This document shows positions 27,860 to 37,469 of a stretch of 64,000 bases of DNA, piece by piece; the stretch's first letter is position 1, and every line of letters begins with the position of its first letter. Source of the stretch: Trebonia sp036501515. GTDB lineage: Bacteria; Actinomycetota; Actinomycetes; Streptosporangiales; Streptosporangiaceae. Location: assembly GCA_036501515.1 (NCBI GenBank), contig DASYAD010000032.1:5030-69029 (forward strand). The letters run 5' to 3'. The notes beneath the pieces were generated by a model. It was given only the letters and a program-made list of their open reading frames with translations. It did not search any database and was not told where the DNA came from. Both the position numbers and the translations under genes were made by a program.

Positions 27860-28165
27860 GTGAGCGACAGCTGCGGGGCCCCTGCGGGCGGCGTGACGAT
27901 CACCAAGGACAAGGCGAGCAAGGAAGCGGTCATCGAGGGACAGGTGCTCCGCGCCGGCGCCCCGGTGGCCAAGGGCTACGCCCGCCTCCTGGGGACCGGC
28001 GACGAGTTCGTGGCCGAGGTTCCGCTCGGCGAGGACGGCGGCTTCCGCTTCTTCGCCGCGCCCGGTGAGTGGACGCTGCGCGTCCTCGCTCCCGGCGACG
28101 TCCGCCTCGAGCAGGAAGTCACCGCGGACACCGGCCAGGTCACCAAGGTCGAGTTCCTCGTCTGA
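27860..28165 (+). CDS. DUF1416 protein (SseC-like)
   Basis: A 101-residue protein starting SDSCGAPAGGVTITKDKA, followed by a carboxypeptidase-regulatory-like beta fold (IEGQVLRAGAPVAKGYARLL ... FRFFAAPGEWTLRVLAP). In actinobacteria this family always accompanies the CysA/SseA-type sulfurtransferase and is assumed to help sulfur transfer; the early cysteine could carry sulfur. The GTG start overlaps the stop of the second micro-ORF repeat, whose 3' end supplies the SD. Confidence 0.9.
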   Translation: MSDSCGAPAGGVTITKDKASKEAVIEGQVLRAGAPVAKGYARLLGTGDEFVAEVPLGEDGGFRFFAAPGEWTLRVLAPGDVRLEQEVTADTGQVTKVEFLV

Positions 28166-28209
28166 CACCTGAGTTCCTGGTTTGCGTCCCGCGACGCGGA
28201 CCGACGCTA

Positions 28210-28250
28210 GTGAACCGGCACCGCGGGTAACCGCGGTGCCGGTTCACTTT
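28210..28250 (+). terminator. Terminator of the sulfur operon
   Basis: A perfect 17-bp stem (28210-28226 with 28231-28247) with a GTAA loop is followed by TTT. It lies between the DUF1416 gene and phoU. Confidence 0.9.
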
Positions 28251-28302
28251 CCGGCCTTTTCCCGGTTGGCCCGCCGTTGTCTGCCGTCCGTAGGCTTGCG
28301 CC

Positions 28303-28959
28303 ATGAGTGAGCACCGGCAAGAGTTCGACAACGAGCTTGAGGCCATTGAAGGCAAGGTCATTGAACTGTTCGCGATGGTCGCCGAGGGCGTGCCGCTGGC
28401 AACCCAGGCGCTGCTTGACGGCGACAACGACGCCTACCTGACGCTGGCCGAGCGCGACCAGGCCATCGACGCCCTCTACGTCGAGGTCGAGGGACTGGCC
28501 AACCGGGAGATCGTGCTCCAGGCACCAGTCGCCGACGACCTGCGCTTCCTGCTGTCGGTGCTGCGGATCGTGCCGGAGCTAGAGCGCTCCCACGACCTGG
28601 TGGTGCACATCGGCGCGAGCGCGGGCCACCTGCTCGAGGACGACCTCTCGCAGCGGGCCAGGGGCCTGGTGGAGCGGATGGGCGACCTCGCGGCCGAGAT
28701 GTGGCGCCAGGCGGCCGACTCCTGGTACCAGCGCGACCGGCTGGCGGCGCGAGCCGTCGCCGAGCGCGACGAGGGCCTTGACGAGCTGCACGCCAGCCTT
28801 ATCGCCGAGTTGGCGTCCGGGCAGACCGCGGTGCCCGTCGCGATGGAGATGGCCCTGGTCGCGCGCGACTACGAGCGGCTCGGAGCGCACGCGGTGAACA
28901 TCGCCCGCCGGGTGATCTACCTGGCTGGGACGGCCCCCAAAGGCAAGGAAGACAGCTAG
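28303..28959 (+). CDS. phoU: Phosphate signalling protein PhoU
   Basis: A 218-residue all-helical protein. The two repeated three-helix bundles carry the metal-binding-like ERDQAIDALYVEVE and ERDEGLDELHASLI motifs. Conserved DDLRFLLSVLRIVPELERS and MALVARDYERLGAHAVNIARR are diagnostic. It signals phosphate status between the Pst transporter and the sensor kinase, limiting uptake when phosphate is ample. It converges with pstB. A neighbouring PHO-box-controlled pst operon on the other strand completes the system. Confidence 0.94.
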   Translation: MSEHRQEFDNELEAIEGKVIELFAMVAEGVPLATQALLDGDNDAYLTLAERDQAIDALYVEVEGLANREIVLQAPVADDLRFLLSVLRIVPELERSHDLVVHIGASAGHLLEDDLSQRARGLVERMGDLAAEMWRQAADSWYQRDRLAARAVAERDEGLDELHASLIAELASGQTAVPVAMEMALVARDYERLGAHAVNIARRVIYLAGTAPKGKEDS

Positions 28960-29049
28960 CGCGCCTAGCCTCGCCGTGGCGCCGAGCGGCCGCCCCCTGG
29001 CGGACGTGGCGCGCCTGCGCGAGTTCTAGCGCCTGCCAGGCGAGAACGC

Positions 29050-29088
29050 GGAACGGGTGCGGCCGACACTGTCAGCCGCACCCGTTCC
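29050..29088. terminator. Bidirectional terminator between phoU and pstB
   Basis: GGAACGGGTGCGGC (29050-29063) pairs perfectly with GCCGCACCCGTTCC (29075-29088) around an 11-nt loop; both convergent genes end around it. Confidence 0.88.
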
Positions 29089-29118
29089 GTCTGCCCGGTC
29101 TTATCGCTTTTGACTTGG

Positions 29119-30000
<882 letters not shown>

Positions 30001-30008
30001 GGGAATCC

Positions 30009-30905
30009 CTAACGGGCGTAACGGTTGAAGCGGGAGGTGATTAGGCGGGCGCCGAGCATCAGGGCGAATGAAATCACTACCAGGGTAAGCGCTGCACCCC
30101 AGGCCCGGTCTGCGGCACCGGTGTACGGCGACTGCGCGTTCACGAAGATCTGCGTCGACAGCGCTGTGTTAGCCCCGGCGAACAGGTTCGAGTTGGTGTT
30201 CTGGGTCGACAGGATGACGAACAGCAGCGGTGCCGTCTCGCCCGCGGCCCGCGCCACCGCCAGCAGCGCGCCGCTGGTGATGCCGCCGATCGCGGACGGC
30301 AGCACGACCGTCAGCGTGACCCGCGCCTTGCTGGCGCCGAGCGCGTAGCTGGCCTGGCGCAGCTCGTCGGGTACCAGCCGCAGCATCTCGTAGCTGGACC
30401 GGATCACGACCGGAAGCATCAGGCAGGCGAGCGCGAACGAGCCGGCCAAGCCCGAGTAGCTGTAGTGCAGCGTCCAGATCGTGAAGATGAACAAGCCCAT
30501 CACGATCGACGGCACGCCGGTCATGACGTCCGCCATGAACGAGATGACCTTTGCGAGCCAGCCCTTGCCGCCGTACTCGTTGATGTAGATCGCGCCGAGG
30601 ACGCCCAGCGGAATCGCGATGAGCGCCGCGAACCCGGTGATCTCCAGCGTGCCGACGATGGCCGGCGCCATTCCGCCCGTTCCGAGCGGCATCACGTTGG
30701 CCGGGATCGGCCCCGTGGTGAGGAATTGCCAGCTGATCGCGGTGACGCCCTTCTGGATCACCGTGAACAGCACGAAAACGAGCGGGACCAGCGTCACGAT
30801 GAACGCGGCCCACATGACCGAGGTCGCGATCTGGTTCTTGGTGCGCCGCCAGCCGCTGGTGTCGCGCAGATCGACCCCGCCGGGCTGGCCCGAGACTGCG
30901 GCCAT
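30009..30905 (-). CDS. pstA: Phosphate ABC transporter permease PstA
   Basis: A 298-residue membrane protein with about six TM helices. The permease EAA-like loop is YALGASKARVTLTVVLPSAI; nearby RSSYEMLRLVPDELRQASYA is typical of PstA/PstC. It forms the inner-membrane channel with PstC. Its start codon shares one base with the pstC stop (TGATG), which shows translational coupling. Confidence 0.95.
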   Translation of the reverse strand: MAAVSGQPGGVDLRDTSGWRRTKNQIATSVMWAAFIVTLVPLVFVLFTVIQKGVTAISWQFLTTGPIPANVMPLGTGGMAPAIVGTLEITGFAALIAIPLGVLGAIYINEYGGKGWLAKVISFMADVMTGVPSIVMGLFIFTIWTLHYSYSGLAGSFALACLMLPVVIRSSYEMLRLVPDELRQASYALGASKARVTLTVVLPSAIGGITSGALLAVARAAGETAPLLFVILSTQNTNSNLFAGANTALSTQIFVNAQSPYTGAADRAWGAALTLVVISFALMLGARLITSRFNRYAR

Positions 30906-31891
30906 CAGGCGCTCCCCCTACTCCGGGTCGTCGAGCGCGCGACGAAGCCGCGGGCGCCCAGGTTGACGATAATCGTGATCACGAACAGCATCAGCCCGAG
31001 CCCGATCAGCGCGGCCCGGAACTCACCCGACGCCTCGGGGAACTGGTTCGCGATGACCGAGGGGATCGAGTACCCGTTGGCGAAAAGGTGCGACGTGACC
31101 TGGGCGGACGAGCCGATCAGGAGCGCCGCCGCGATGGTCTCGCCCATCGCCCGGCCGAGGCCGACCAGGATGGCGCCGACGACGCCGGCCTGGCTGTGCG
31201 GCCAGACGGCACCGCGGATCATCTCCCAGCGGGTAGCGCCGAGCGCGTAGGCGCCTTCCTTGTCCGTGGTCGGCACGGTCGCGATGACCTCGCGCGACAG
31301 GGACGTGATGATCGGGATCACCATGATGGACAGGACAATGCCCGCGGTGAAGAACGACGTGCCGCTGGTCGGCTGGCCGAACAGGCTGTCAAGCACCGGG
31401 ATCCCGTTAAGCGCTGAGGCGATGGCCGGGTAGACGGTGTTCGCCAGCCAGGGCACCAGCACGATGAGGCCCCACAGGCCCCAGACGACCGACGGCACCA
31501 CGGCGAGCAGGTCGATGACGTAGACGATCGGGTTCGACCAGCGGCGCGGCACGACCTCGGTCAGCAGCAGCGCGATGGACAGGCTGACCGGGACGGCGAT
31601 GATGATCGCGATCACCGAGGTGATCACCGTGCCGTACAGGTAGGCCATCGCGCCGTACTGGTTGGTCGACTGGTTCCAGACGGTGGAGAAGATTCCGCTC
31701 CAGCCCGCGGTGCTGAACCAGGACGCCGACTGCTGCGCGGTCGAGACGGTGATCAGGACGAGGATCACCAGGACCAGCAGCCCGGCGGCGAGCGCCAGCA
31801 GCGCGAAGCCGCGGTCGCCGATCCGCCTGCCGCCGGAAAGCGGACGGGCGGACCCGGCCGAAGCCGGGTCCGCCTTTGTCACGGTAGCCAT
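30905..31891 (-). CDS. pstC: Phosphate ABC transporter permease PstC
   Basis: A 328-residue membrane protein with about six TM helices. The coupling loop is EGAYALGATRWEMIRGAVWPHS, and IYVIDLLAVVPSVVWGLWGL-type helices occur in the middle. The N-terminal part (SGGRRIGDRGFALLALAAGL) is cytoplasmic. It is followed immediately by pstA and begins two bases after pstS, so the operon order is pstS-pstC-pstA-pstB. Confidence 0.95.
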   Translation of the reverse strand: MATVTKADPASAGSARPLSGGRRIGDRGFALLALAAGLLVLVILVLITVSTAQQSASWFSTAGWSGIFSTVWNQSTNQYGAMAYLYGTVITSVIAIIIAVPVSLSIALLLTEVVPRRWSNPIVYVIDLLAVVPSVVWGLWGLIVLVPWLANTVYPAIASALNGIPVLDSLFGQPTSGTSFFTAGIVLSIMVIPIITSLSREVIATVPTTDKEGAYALGATRWEMIRGAVWPHSQAGVVGAILVGLGRAMGETIAAALLIGSSAQVTSHLFANGYSIPSVIANQFPEASGEFRAALIGLGLMLFVITIIVNLGARGFVARSTTRSRGSA

Positions 31892-31893
31892 AC

Positions 31894-33018
31894 TTACGAG
31901 GTGATCTTGCTCAGCTGCGCCACGGCCGCGGAATCAATGGCCGAGGGCAGCGGTGCGAGACCGAGCGGGGTGAGCAGCTGCTGGCCGGCGCCCAGCAGGT
32001 AGCCGAGGTAGGCCTTGAGCAGCGCCGCGTCGTTGGCGTTGGGCTGCGTCGCGTAGACCAGGTCCCAGCTCTGGTAGGTGACCGGGTACGAGGTCGCGCC
32101 CGGCTCGTCGACCGTGCTGAAGGTCAGGTCCGCCGCGGGGGTGACCTGCGTAGCGGCCGCGGTGGCGCCCGCCGTGGAGGGAGCCACGTAGTCGCCCGCG
32201 GCGTTCTTGATCGACGCCGCGCTCAGTCCGGAGGCCTTGGCGGTCGAGTCGTCCACGTAACCGATCGAGCCCGAGGTGGACTTGATCGCGGCGGCCACGC
32301 CGCTGCCGCCGCTGGCCGCGTGGGCCGACGACGGGAAGGTGATGGTGGAGGCGGAGCCCAGCTTCCAGGCGCTGCCGGCCGCCTTGACCAGGTAGGCGGA
32401 GAAGTTGGCGGTCGTGCCGGAGGAGTCCGAGCGGACCACCAGGTTGATGTTGGAGCTCGGCAGGCTGGCACCCGAGTTGAGCGCCTTGATCGCCGGATCG
32501 TCCCAGGTCTTGATGGTGCCCTGGAAGATGCCCGCAAGGACGGACGCGTCAAGCTTCAGGTTGCTGACACCAGACAGGTTGTAGGCCAGCGCGATCGGCC
32601 CAATCTGGACCGGGAAGTACAGCACGGTCTTGCCCGCGGGGACCTTGGAGGCCTCGCTGGCGGGAATCGGCGAGTCAGACCCGGCGAACAGCACCGTGCT
32701 CGAGTACAGGGCCGTACGGCCCGCACCAGAACCGCCGCCGCCGTAGTTCACGGTGACGCCCGGCTGCACGGACTTGAAGCCAGAGATGGCGGCCTGCTGG
32801 AAGTTGGTCTGGAAGGTCGAGCCGGCCGCGTTGATCGTGCCGCTGACCGCGGCCGAGCTTGACGAGGCACTTGATGCGGCGGAGGACGCCGCTGACGTCG
32901 CCGCAGCCGGAGCTGACGAGCTTGACGATGAGCTAGACGACGAGCACGCGGCCAGGGCCAGCGCCGCGATAACGGCACCCCCGGCCACCACGGCCTGCTT
33001 GCTGCCTCGGAGCTGCAT
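31894..33018 (-). CDS. pstS: Phosphate-binding lipoprotein PstS
   Basis: A 374-residue lipoprotein. The signal peptide ends in the lipobox ALAAC, followed by a striking run of ten serines and an Ser/Ala linker. Phosphate-binding motifs are INAAGSTFQTNFQQ, GSGAGRTALYSS, FAGSDSPI and LVVRSDSSGTTANFSAYL. It captures phosphate outside the membrane and hands it to PstCA. AAGGAGA nine bases before the ATG is a good SD. A candidate PHO box lies 150 bp upstream. Confidence 0.95.
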   Translation of the reverse strand: MQLRGSKQAVVAGGAVIAALALAACSSSSSSSSSSAPAAATSAASSAASSASSSSAAVSGTINAAGSTFQTNFQQAAISGFKSVQPGVTVNYGGGGSGAGRTALYSSTVLFAGSDSPIPASEASKVPAGKTVLYFPVQIGPIALAYNLSGVSNLKLDASVLAGIFQGTIKTWDDPAIKALNSGASLPSSNINLVVRSDSSGTTANFSAYLVKAAGSAWKLGSASTITFPSSAHAASGGSGVAAAIKSTSGSIGYVDDSTAKASGLSAASIKNAAGDYVAPSTAGATAAATQVTPAADLTFSTVDEPGATSYPVTYQSWDLVYATQPNANDAALLKAYLGYLLGAGQQLLTPLGLAPLPSAIDSAAVAQLSKITS

Positions 33019-33170
33019 TATGAGAGTTCTCCTTGTAATGGAAGCGCATCCACGCGCGATTACAGTCTGGGTAGGTCGGCGTAGCCGCAGATGAATGTCA
33101 ACGGGTTCTAGTGATAGGTCGCGGAAATAGCTTGCACTGAACCCAACATGGACGTGCGGCGGCCGTTAGG

Positions 33171-33203
33171 TTAACTTCTGGTGACTTGACCTCCGCGTGA
33201 CCT
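33171..33203 (-). promoter_or_regulatory. Candidate PHO box for pstS
   Basis: On the minus strand two 11-bp direct repeats, AGGTCACGCGG and AGGTCAAGTCA (33203-33182), are followed by a weaker unit ending at the AT-rich GTTAACC. The unit length and GTCA core match PhoP-binding direct repeats of actinomycetes. Its position 150-185 bp upstream of pstS is suitable for phosphate-starvation activation. Confidence 0.55.
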
Positions 33204-33688
33204 GGCCGTGCGCTGATCGCAACCCCGCCCGGCGGAGAAAGCGCAGGCTACTCCGGGTGTACGTCGATGTTCGTTATGTTCCTGTGACTTGAGGCCTCTC
33301 GGACTCCGGCTGCGGCGGCGTGACGTGATGATTTACTTACCTGGCGTTTATCGGATCGCTTCCGTTCTTCTTTAATTCAACTGCGGTTCACCTTGACTGA
33401 ATATCTATAGGCGGGGCGGTGGGGCCCTGAGTGAGTTTTAGTCAGGCGTTTTCGGAGCGTCGGCGCGGAACGGCCAGGTGCCGGCCGAGAGCCTGCCTCT
33501 GTACGTGAGTCGATGCAGCGGACCATCGCGGGCAGTGTGGAGACACGGAGCGGCATGCGGAAACTACGTCCAGCCAGAAGCACGCGCGCGGTCGCTGACG
33601 ACCGGGTACACGGCGACCGGGTGCACGGTTATCGGGTGCGCGGCGGCCCGGCTCGCGGTTACCGGCTGTCGCACGTACCGCAGGGCGG
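33204..33688. other. Intergenic region, no recognised gene
   Basis: About 480 bp between the pst promoter and the GntR-like gene. It includes a relatively AT-rich part (33290-33420) and imperfect GC-rich repeats of the form CGACCGGGTACACGG around 33600-33660. No ORF here has convincing codon use; possible promoters cannot be fixed. Confidence 0.45.
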
Positions 33689-34531
33689 ATGACGGCCAGC
33701 TCCGGGGGGAGCGCCGGACCGGGTGACAGGCGAGTTCACAGCAGTCAGGATCGGGAGGGCATGGAGGTCGACGCGGCGGTGCCAGCGCAGCGGGCGGCCG
33801 CCGGCGTGCTCGCCGACCGGATGGCCGCCGCCCTCGTGCACCGCGAACCAGGCTGGCAGCTGCCCCGGCGCAGCGCGCTGGCCCGCAGGTACAACGTCAG
33901 TATGGCCGAGATCGACGCGGCCATCGGCGAACTCAGCCGCAGGTCGCTGATCCGCAGGCTGCCCGACGGGCAGCTGTACCGGGCCAGCGCGGCCGAGTAC
34001 CTGGTCCCGCTTGAGGGGATCGGCGGCCTCAGCACCCGGCTCGACCCGATGGGCGGCGAGATCAGCTGCACCGCCAGGCACGTCTCGCTGCGCGCCGCGC
34101 CGCAGGACGTCGCCTGGTCGCTCGGTGTCGCCGGCGACAACCCAGTCCGCGTCGTCCGGTGCGCCTGGGCGGTAGCAGCCGAGCCCGTCGCGATCTCCGT
34201 CGCCTACCTGCCCGGCGTCGCGGCGGAGCCTGCGGCCGACGACCCCGACACTTTCGAGACGATTCTGCAGGTGCCGCCCGGCGCCCGCAACGGAGCCGAC
34301 GCGGTACACGCCCGCGCGGTCGACCTGGAGCTCGCGCCGCCGCAGCCGTCGGTCGCCCGCAGCCTGAGACTGCAGCCCGGCCAGCCTGCCATCTCGGTGA
34401 CGATCCGGTTCGACGACCGCGGCACCGGGGCCCCGGCTGGCCTGACCACGGTCACCCTGAAGCCGCAGCACTTCCGCGTCGTCATCCAGGCCGGCGACAC
34501 CCTCCCAAGCCCCGCCGACCCAGTCGACTAA
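33689..34531 (+). CDS. GntR-family regulator with UTRA-like effector domain
   Basis: Up to 280 residues. The winged-helix part is LADRMAAALVHREPGWQLPR ... LARRYNVSMAEIDAAIGELS followed by RRLPDGQLYRA. A C-terminal UTRA-like domain (STRLDPMGGEISCTARHVSL ... LRLQPGQPAISVTIRF) likely binds a small-molecule effector. Two starts are possible: ATG 33689 and ATG 33761; the second starts near the conserved domain but its SD is very close. Regulated genes are unknown; the pst operon and the large gene pair downstream are the neighbours. Confidence 0.78.
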   Translation: MTASSGGSAGPGDRRVHSSQDREGMEVDAAVPAQRAAAGVLADRMAAALVHREPGWQLPRRSALARRYNVSMAEIDAAIGELSRRSLIRRLPDGQLYRASAAEYLVPLEGIGGLSTRLDPMGGEISCTARHVSLRAAPQDVAWSLGVAGDNPVRVVRCAWAVAAEPVAISVAYLPGVAAEPAADDPDTFETILQVPPGARNGADAVHARAVDLELAPPQPSVARSLRLQPGQPAISVTIRFDDRGTGAPAGLTTVTLKPQHFRVVIQAGDTLPSPADPVD

Positions 34532-34760
34532 CAACCCGCCACCCCGCCAGGGCCAGCCCGGCCCCGTCCGCCGGGGCCAGCCCCGCCCATCGCGCCGCAG
34601 GTCGGCACCCTCCGCCCTCCGCCGCCGGAGCTCCTGCAGCGCGCACTCGTCCTTGCGGCAGCCCGCGTCCCGGCCCGCCTGGCCCCAGGCTCGTCGAGAC
34701 CCTCGGGCGCGGGCGCCACTTCGTCTGCACCCGGCCTAGCCGCCCTCGCCCTGTTCTCCT

Positions 34761-34859
34761 CGTGTCCGCGGCGTGCTCGTGTCCGCGCCCTGCTCGTGTC
34801 CGCGGCGTGCTTGTGCCCCGGCGTGCTTGTGCCCCGGCGTGCTTGTGCCCCGGCCTGCT
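34761..34859. repeat. Tandem 16-17 bp repeat, six units
   Basis: Three 17-bp units near CGTGTCCGCGGCGTGCT are followed by three 16-bp units near TGTGCCCCGGCGTGCT. The array is within an intergenic region (34532-35132) that has no ORF I would trust. Confidence 0.8.
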
Positions 34860-34916
34860 CGTGCCGTCGGCTCGCACCAGTGGCACCTTCAGGTGTTGCA
34901 AGTCCCGGCTGCCTCT

Positions 34917-34997
34917 GAATTACTAGGTATTCAAAAGATCTTGGAACTTTTTTTGCAAATAATACATAAAAATTTCCATTTGGATAAAAATTTCCAT
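34917..34997. other. AT-rich island with a 13-bp direct repeat
   Basis: About 80 bp with roughly 22 percent GC inside a very GC-rich genome. TAAAAATTTCCAT occurs twice (34967-34979 and 34985-34997), 18 bp apart, like tandem operator sites. It lies 135 bp before the gene at 35133 and probably contains its promoter or a nucleoid-protein site. Confidence 0.8.
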
Positions 34998-35132
34998 CCT
35001 GGCGGACTTGGTGCGCGCTTATCGTCTCGATGACGGCTCGCGCGGAAACGGGTCAAGCTGTCTGAGAACCGGAGCAAGGTCGCCAACCGTCAGGTCTCGA
35101 CACGGAGGGTACATTGTTGGCAACCTAGAGTC

Positions 35133-37469
35133 ATGAATGCTGGGATGTCGCCGCGAATGGGAGACCTGCCCGCCGGGGCGTCGCCGACGGGAGCTTTGCC
35201 GAACAGAGCTGTCCGGGAGGCAACGTTTCCGGCGGGAGAGTTGCTGACGGGAGTGGCGGGAGTGGCGGCGCCGGGGACTTTACCGCCGGGTGCCGCGGTG
35301 GCGGGAGCTGCCGGGCTGGAACGAGCCCAGCGGCGGGCTCGTCGGCTGGTTCCCGATGACGTGCCGCGCCGCCGTGAGCTGCTGGCGGCCTGCGCCGTGG
35401 CGGTCATGCTCGCGCACCTGCTGCTGGCGCCGCTCTCCCTGGTCATCGCGGCCGTCTTCATCCTGGTCAGCCGGATTAGCAGGTGGCGGCTCTGGTGGCT
35501 GGCCGGCCCGGTCGCGGCGGGCCTTGTCTGGATTATGCTGATCGGTCCCGGTCAGGCCCTGACGGACTTTGCCGCCTGGCCAGCCAGCGTGCTGCGGCAT
35601 TTCGGTAGCGACGGCTCCGCCGCGCGCGCCGGGCATCCGGCGGCGGTGATCTCCGGGATCGGCAGCTGGCTGTCGCAGCAGCTTCCTCTCGCGTTGCCGC
35701 TGGCCGCGGCCGAGGCCGCGGTGGCCGGCTGGCTGCACTGGCTGCACTCCGATGAATGGGCGCTGCCGGCGCCGCGCCCCGGCGCGGTCGCGGCGCTGCG
35801 GGCCGCCGTTGCCACCCGGCGCATCCGCTCGGGCGCCGTGCTCACGAGGGACGGTTTCGTTCTCGGCGTCGCGCCTGCCACTGGCGCCGCCGCTGGGCTT
35901 GACTGGGCCGAGATATCACGCGGTCTGCTGGTCGCGGGGGCCGACGAGCGCGAGGTGACGATTGCCTGCCTGCAGCTGGTGCATGCCGCGCTGCGTCGCC
36001 GCAAGGCGGTCTTCGTGCTTGACGACGGGCAAAGCCCCGGCATCGCGGACGCCCTCGCCGCCGCCTGCCGCGCCACGGGCACCCCGCTGCACGGCGATGA
36101 CCACGGCGATGACCGCGGCCTGTCGGGGGAGGCTCAAAAGAGTAGTGCGGCTTGGGCGGAAGGTGCGCCTCAAGCGGACCATGCGGCTCAATGGGGGAGA
36201 GTGGGTCGCGGGGGAGATGCGTCCCGAGAGTGGGGTGCGGCTCGAGCGGAAGGTGCGGCTCGGGCGGGAGGTGGGGCTTGGGCGGAAGGTGCGGCTCGGG
36301 CGGAAGGTGGGGCTCGAGGTGGGGATTCGGCACGAAGAGCAGGTGCGGGTCAAGCATGGGATTCCGGACGAGCCGACGGCCTCGGTCAGCGCGGCGGCGG
36401 CGTCCTGGCTGGGGGTGCCGCGAGCGCCAGCCAGCTGTGGGGACGCGCGGCCGCGCCGGAGCGGCCCGATGCCGGCGTCACCCAGGGGCGCCTGCGGGAG
36501 ATGGTCAGCGAGCGTTCGGCCGCGTTGCTGACCGCGGTCTCGCCTGAGCTCGCCGCCGGTGCCTGTACCGGGCTCGCGGTACTCGCCGCCGACCTGCGCA
36601 GAATCGGCGTCGACGGTGACGCGCTGGTCTGGATACCGCACGCCGAACGGGTGCCGGCGCAGGCCCTCGGCGTGCTGCTCAGCGACGGCGCCCGCGGCGG
36701 CCTCGCCGTCATGCTCGACACCACATCGCCCGCTTCGGCCGCCGACCTCGGCCGCCTGGCCGGCGCGGCCCTCATCCGCCGCATCACCGACCCGGCGTTC
36801 GCGGGGAGCCTCGCCGTGCTCACCGGCACCCGGCTGCTCCCGCCGCAAGCCGTCGCCAGCCCTGGGTTCTCGCAGGGGTTCGCGACGTCAACGGGGCTCG
36901 GGTCTGCGCGCACGGCGTTCGAGTCTTCGCCCGGGTTCGGGTCTCCGGCGAGGTTCGCGCCCGGGCTCGGGCCGTCAGACGGGCTCGCGGCGGCCGGACT
37001 CGGGCCGTCGGCCGGGCTCGCAGCGTCAACGGGATTCGGGACTCCGGGCGGGCTCGCGGCGGCGGCGGGACTCGGGTCTCCGGGCGGGTTCGCGGCGGCG
37101 GCGGGACTCGCGCCGGAGCTTGTCGCTTGCCCGGCCGTCCCGGCTCGGGTGCTGCTGGAGCTCGGGCCTGAGGATTTCGTCCTCGCCGTGGGCAGCCCCC
37201 GGCCACGGCTCATCGCGCCTGGCCGGCTGGTGCCCGCCCGGCTGCCGCACCCGGAACAACCACGTTCTGACCAGCCACCACCCGAACAGCAGCACCGTAA
37301 CCAGCAGCATCCCTACGAGCCGCAGCCTGACCGGCCGCTTCCCGACAAGCGGCAGCCCGACGAGCCGCATTCCGGTCGCTCACGTGCAGGCTGGCGGCGG
37401 ACCGCTGGGGGCCGAAGGCACGGGCTTGGTCAGGGGAACACGGCGGATGACCCGGTCGTGGCGAGATGA
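35133..37469 (+). CDS. Large membrane protein resembling a degenerate conjugation/T4SS ATPase
   Basis: 778 residues. Two hydrophobic regions (about 85-135) are followed by a domain with GLLVAGADEREVTIACLQLV and AVFVLDDG, which align in shape with the nucleotide-binding part of TraD/VirD4-like ATPases, but no GxxGxGKT Walker A is present. A later part, DALVWIPHAERVPAQALGVL and GLAVMLDTTSPASAADLGRL, resembles the ATPase core's second half. The two halves are separated by about 100 residues of AEGAARA-type low complexity, and further Gly/Leu/Ser repeats lie near 570-660. The tail is Pro/Gln/Arg-rich. The stop overlaps the next gene as ATGA. Confidence 0.65.
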   Translation: MNAGMSPRMGDLPAGASPTGALPNRAVREATFPAGELLTGVAGVAAPGTLPPGAAVAGAAGLERAQRRARRLVPDDVPRRRELLAACAVAVMLAHLLLAPLSLVIAAVFILVSRISRWRLWWLAGPVAAGLVWIMLIGPGQALTDFAAWPASVLRHFGSDGSAARAGHPAAVISGIGSWLSQQLPLALPLAAAEAAVAGWLHWLHSDEWALPAPRPGAVAALRAAVATRRIRSGAVLTRDGFVLGVAPATGAAAGLDWAEISRGLLVAGADEREVTIACLQLVHAALRRRKAVFVLDDGQSPGIADALAAACRATGTPLHGDDHGDDRGLSGEAQKSSAAWAEGAPQADHAAQWGRVGRGGDASREWGAARAEGAARAGGGAWAEGAARAEGGARGGDSARRAGAGQAWDSGRADGLGQRGGGVLAGGAASASQLWGRAAAPERPDAGVTQGRLREMVSERSAALLTAVSPELAAGACTGLAVLAADLRRIGVDGDALVWIPHAERVPAQALGVLLSDGARGGLAVMLDTTSPASAADLGRLAGAALIRRITDPAFAGSLAVLTGTRLLPPQAVASPGFSQGFATSTGLGSARTAFESSPGFGSPARFAPGLGPSDGLAAAGLGPSAGLAASTGFGTPGGLAAAAGLGSPGGFAAAAGLAPELVACPAVPARVLLELGPEDFVLAVGSPRPRLIAPGRLVPARLPHPEQPRSDQPPPEQQHRNQQHPYEPQPDRPLPDKRQPDEPHSGRSRAGWRRTAGGRRHGLGQGNTADDPVVAR
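36160..36330 (+). repeat. Coding low-complexity repeat (GCGGAAGGTGCGGCTCGG type)
   Basis: Degenerate 15-30 bp tandem units encode AEGAARAEGGARG-like sequence in the middle of the gene at 35133. A second set at about 36890-37110 encodes GLGPSAGLAA-like units. Both are likely to vary in length between strains. Confidence 0.7.

Noticed and set aside
34761..34859. CRISPR array
   Set aside because: Units are only 16-17 bp, adjacent without unique spacers, and no cas gene is near; it is a simple tandem repeat.
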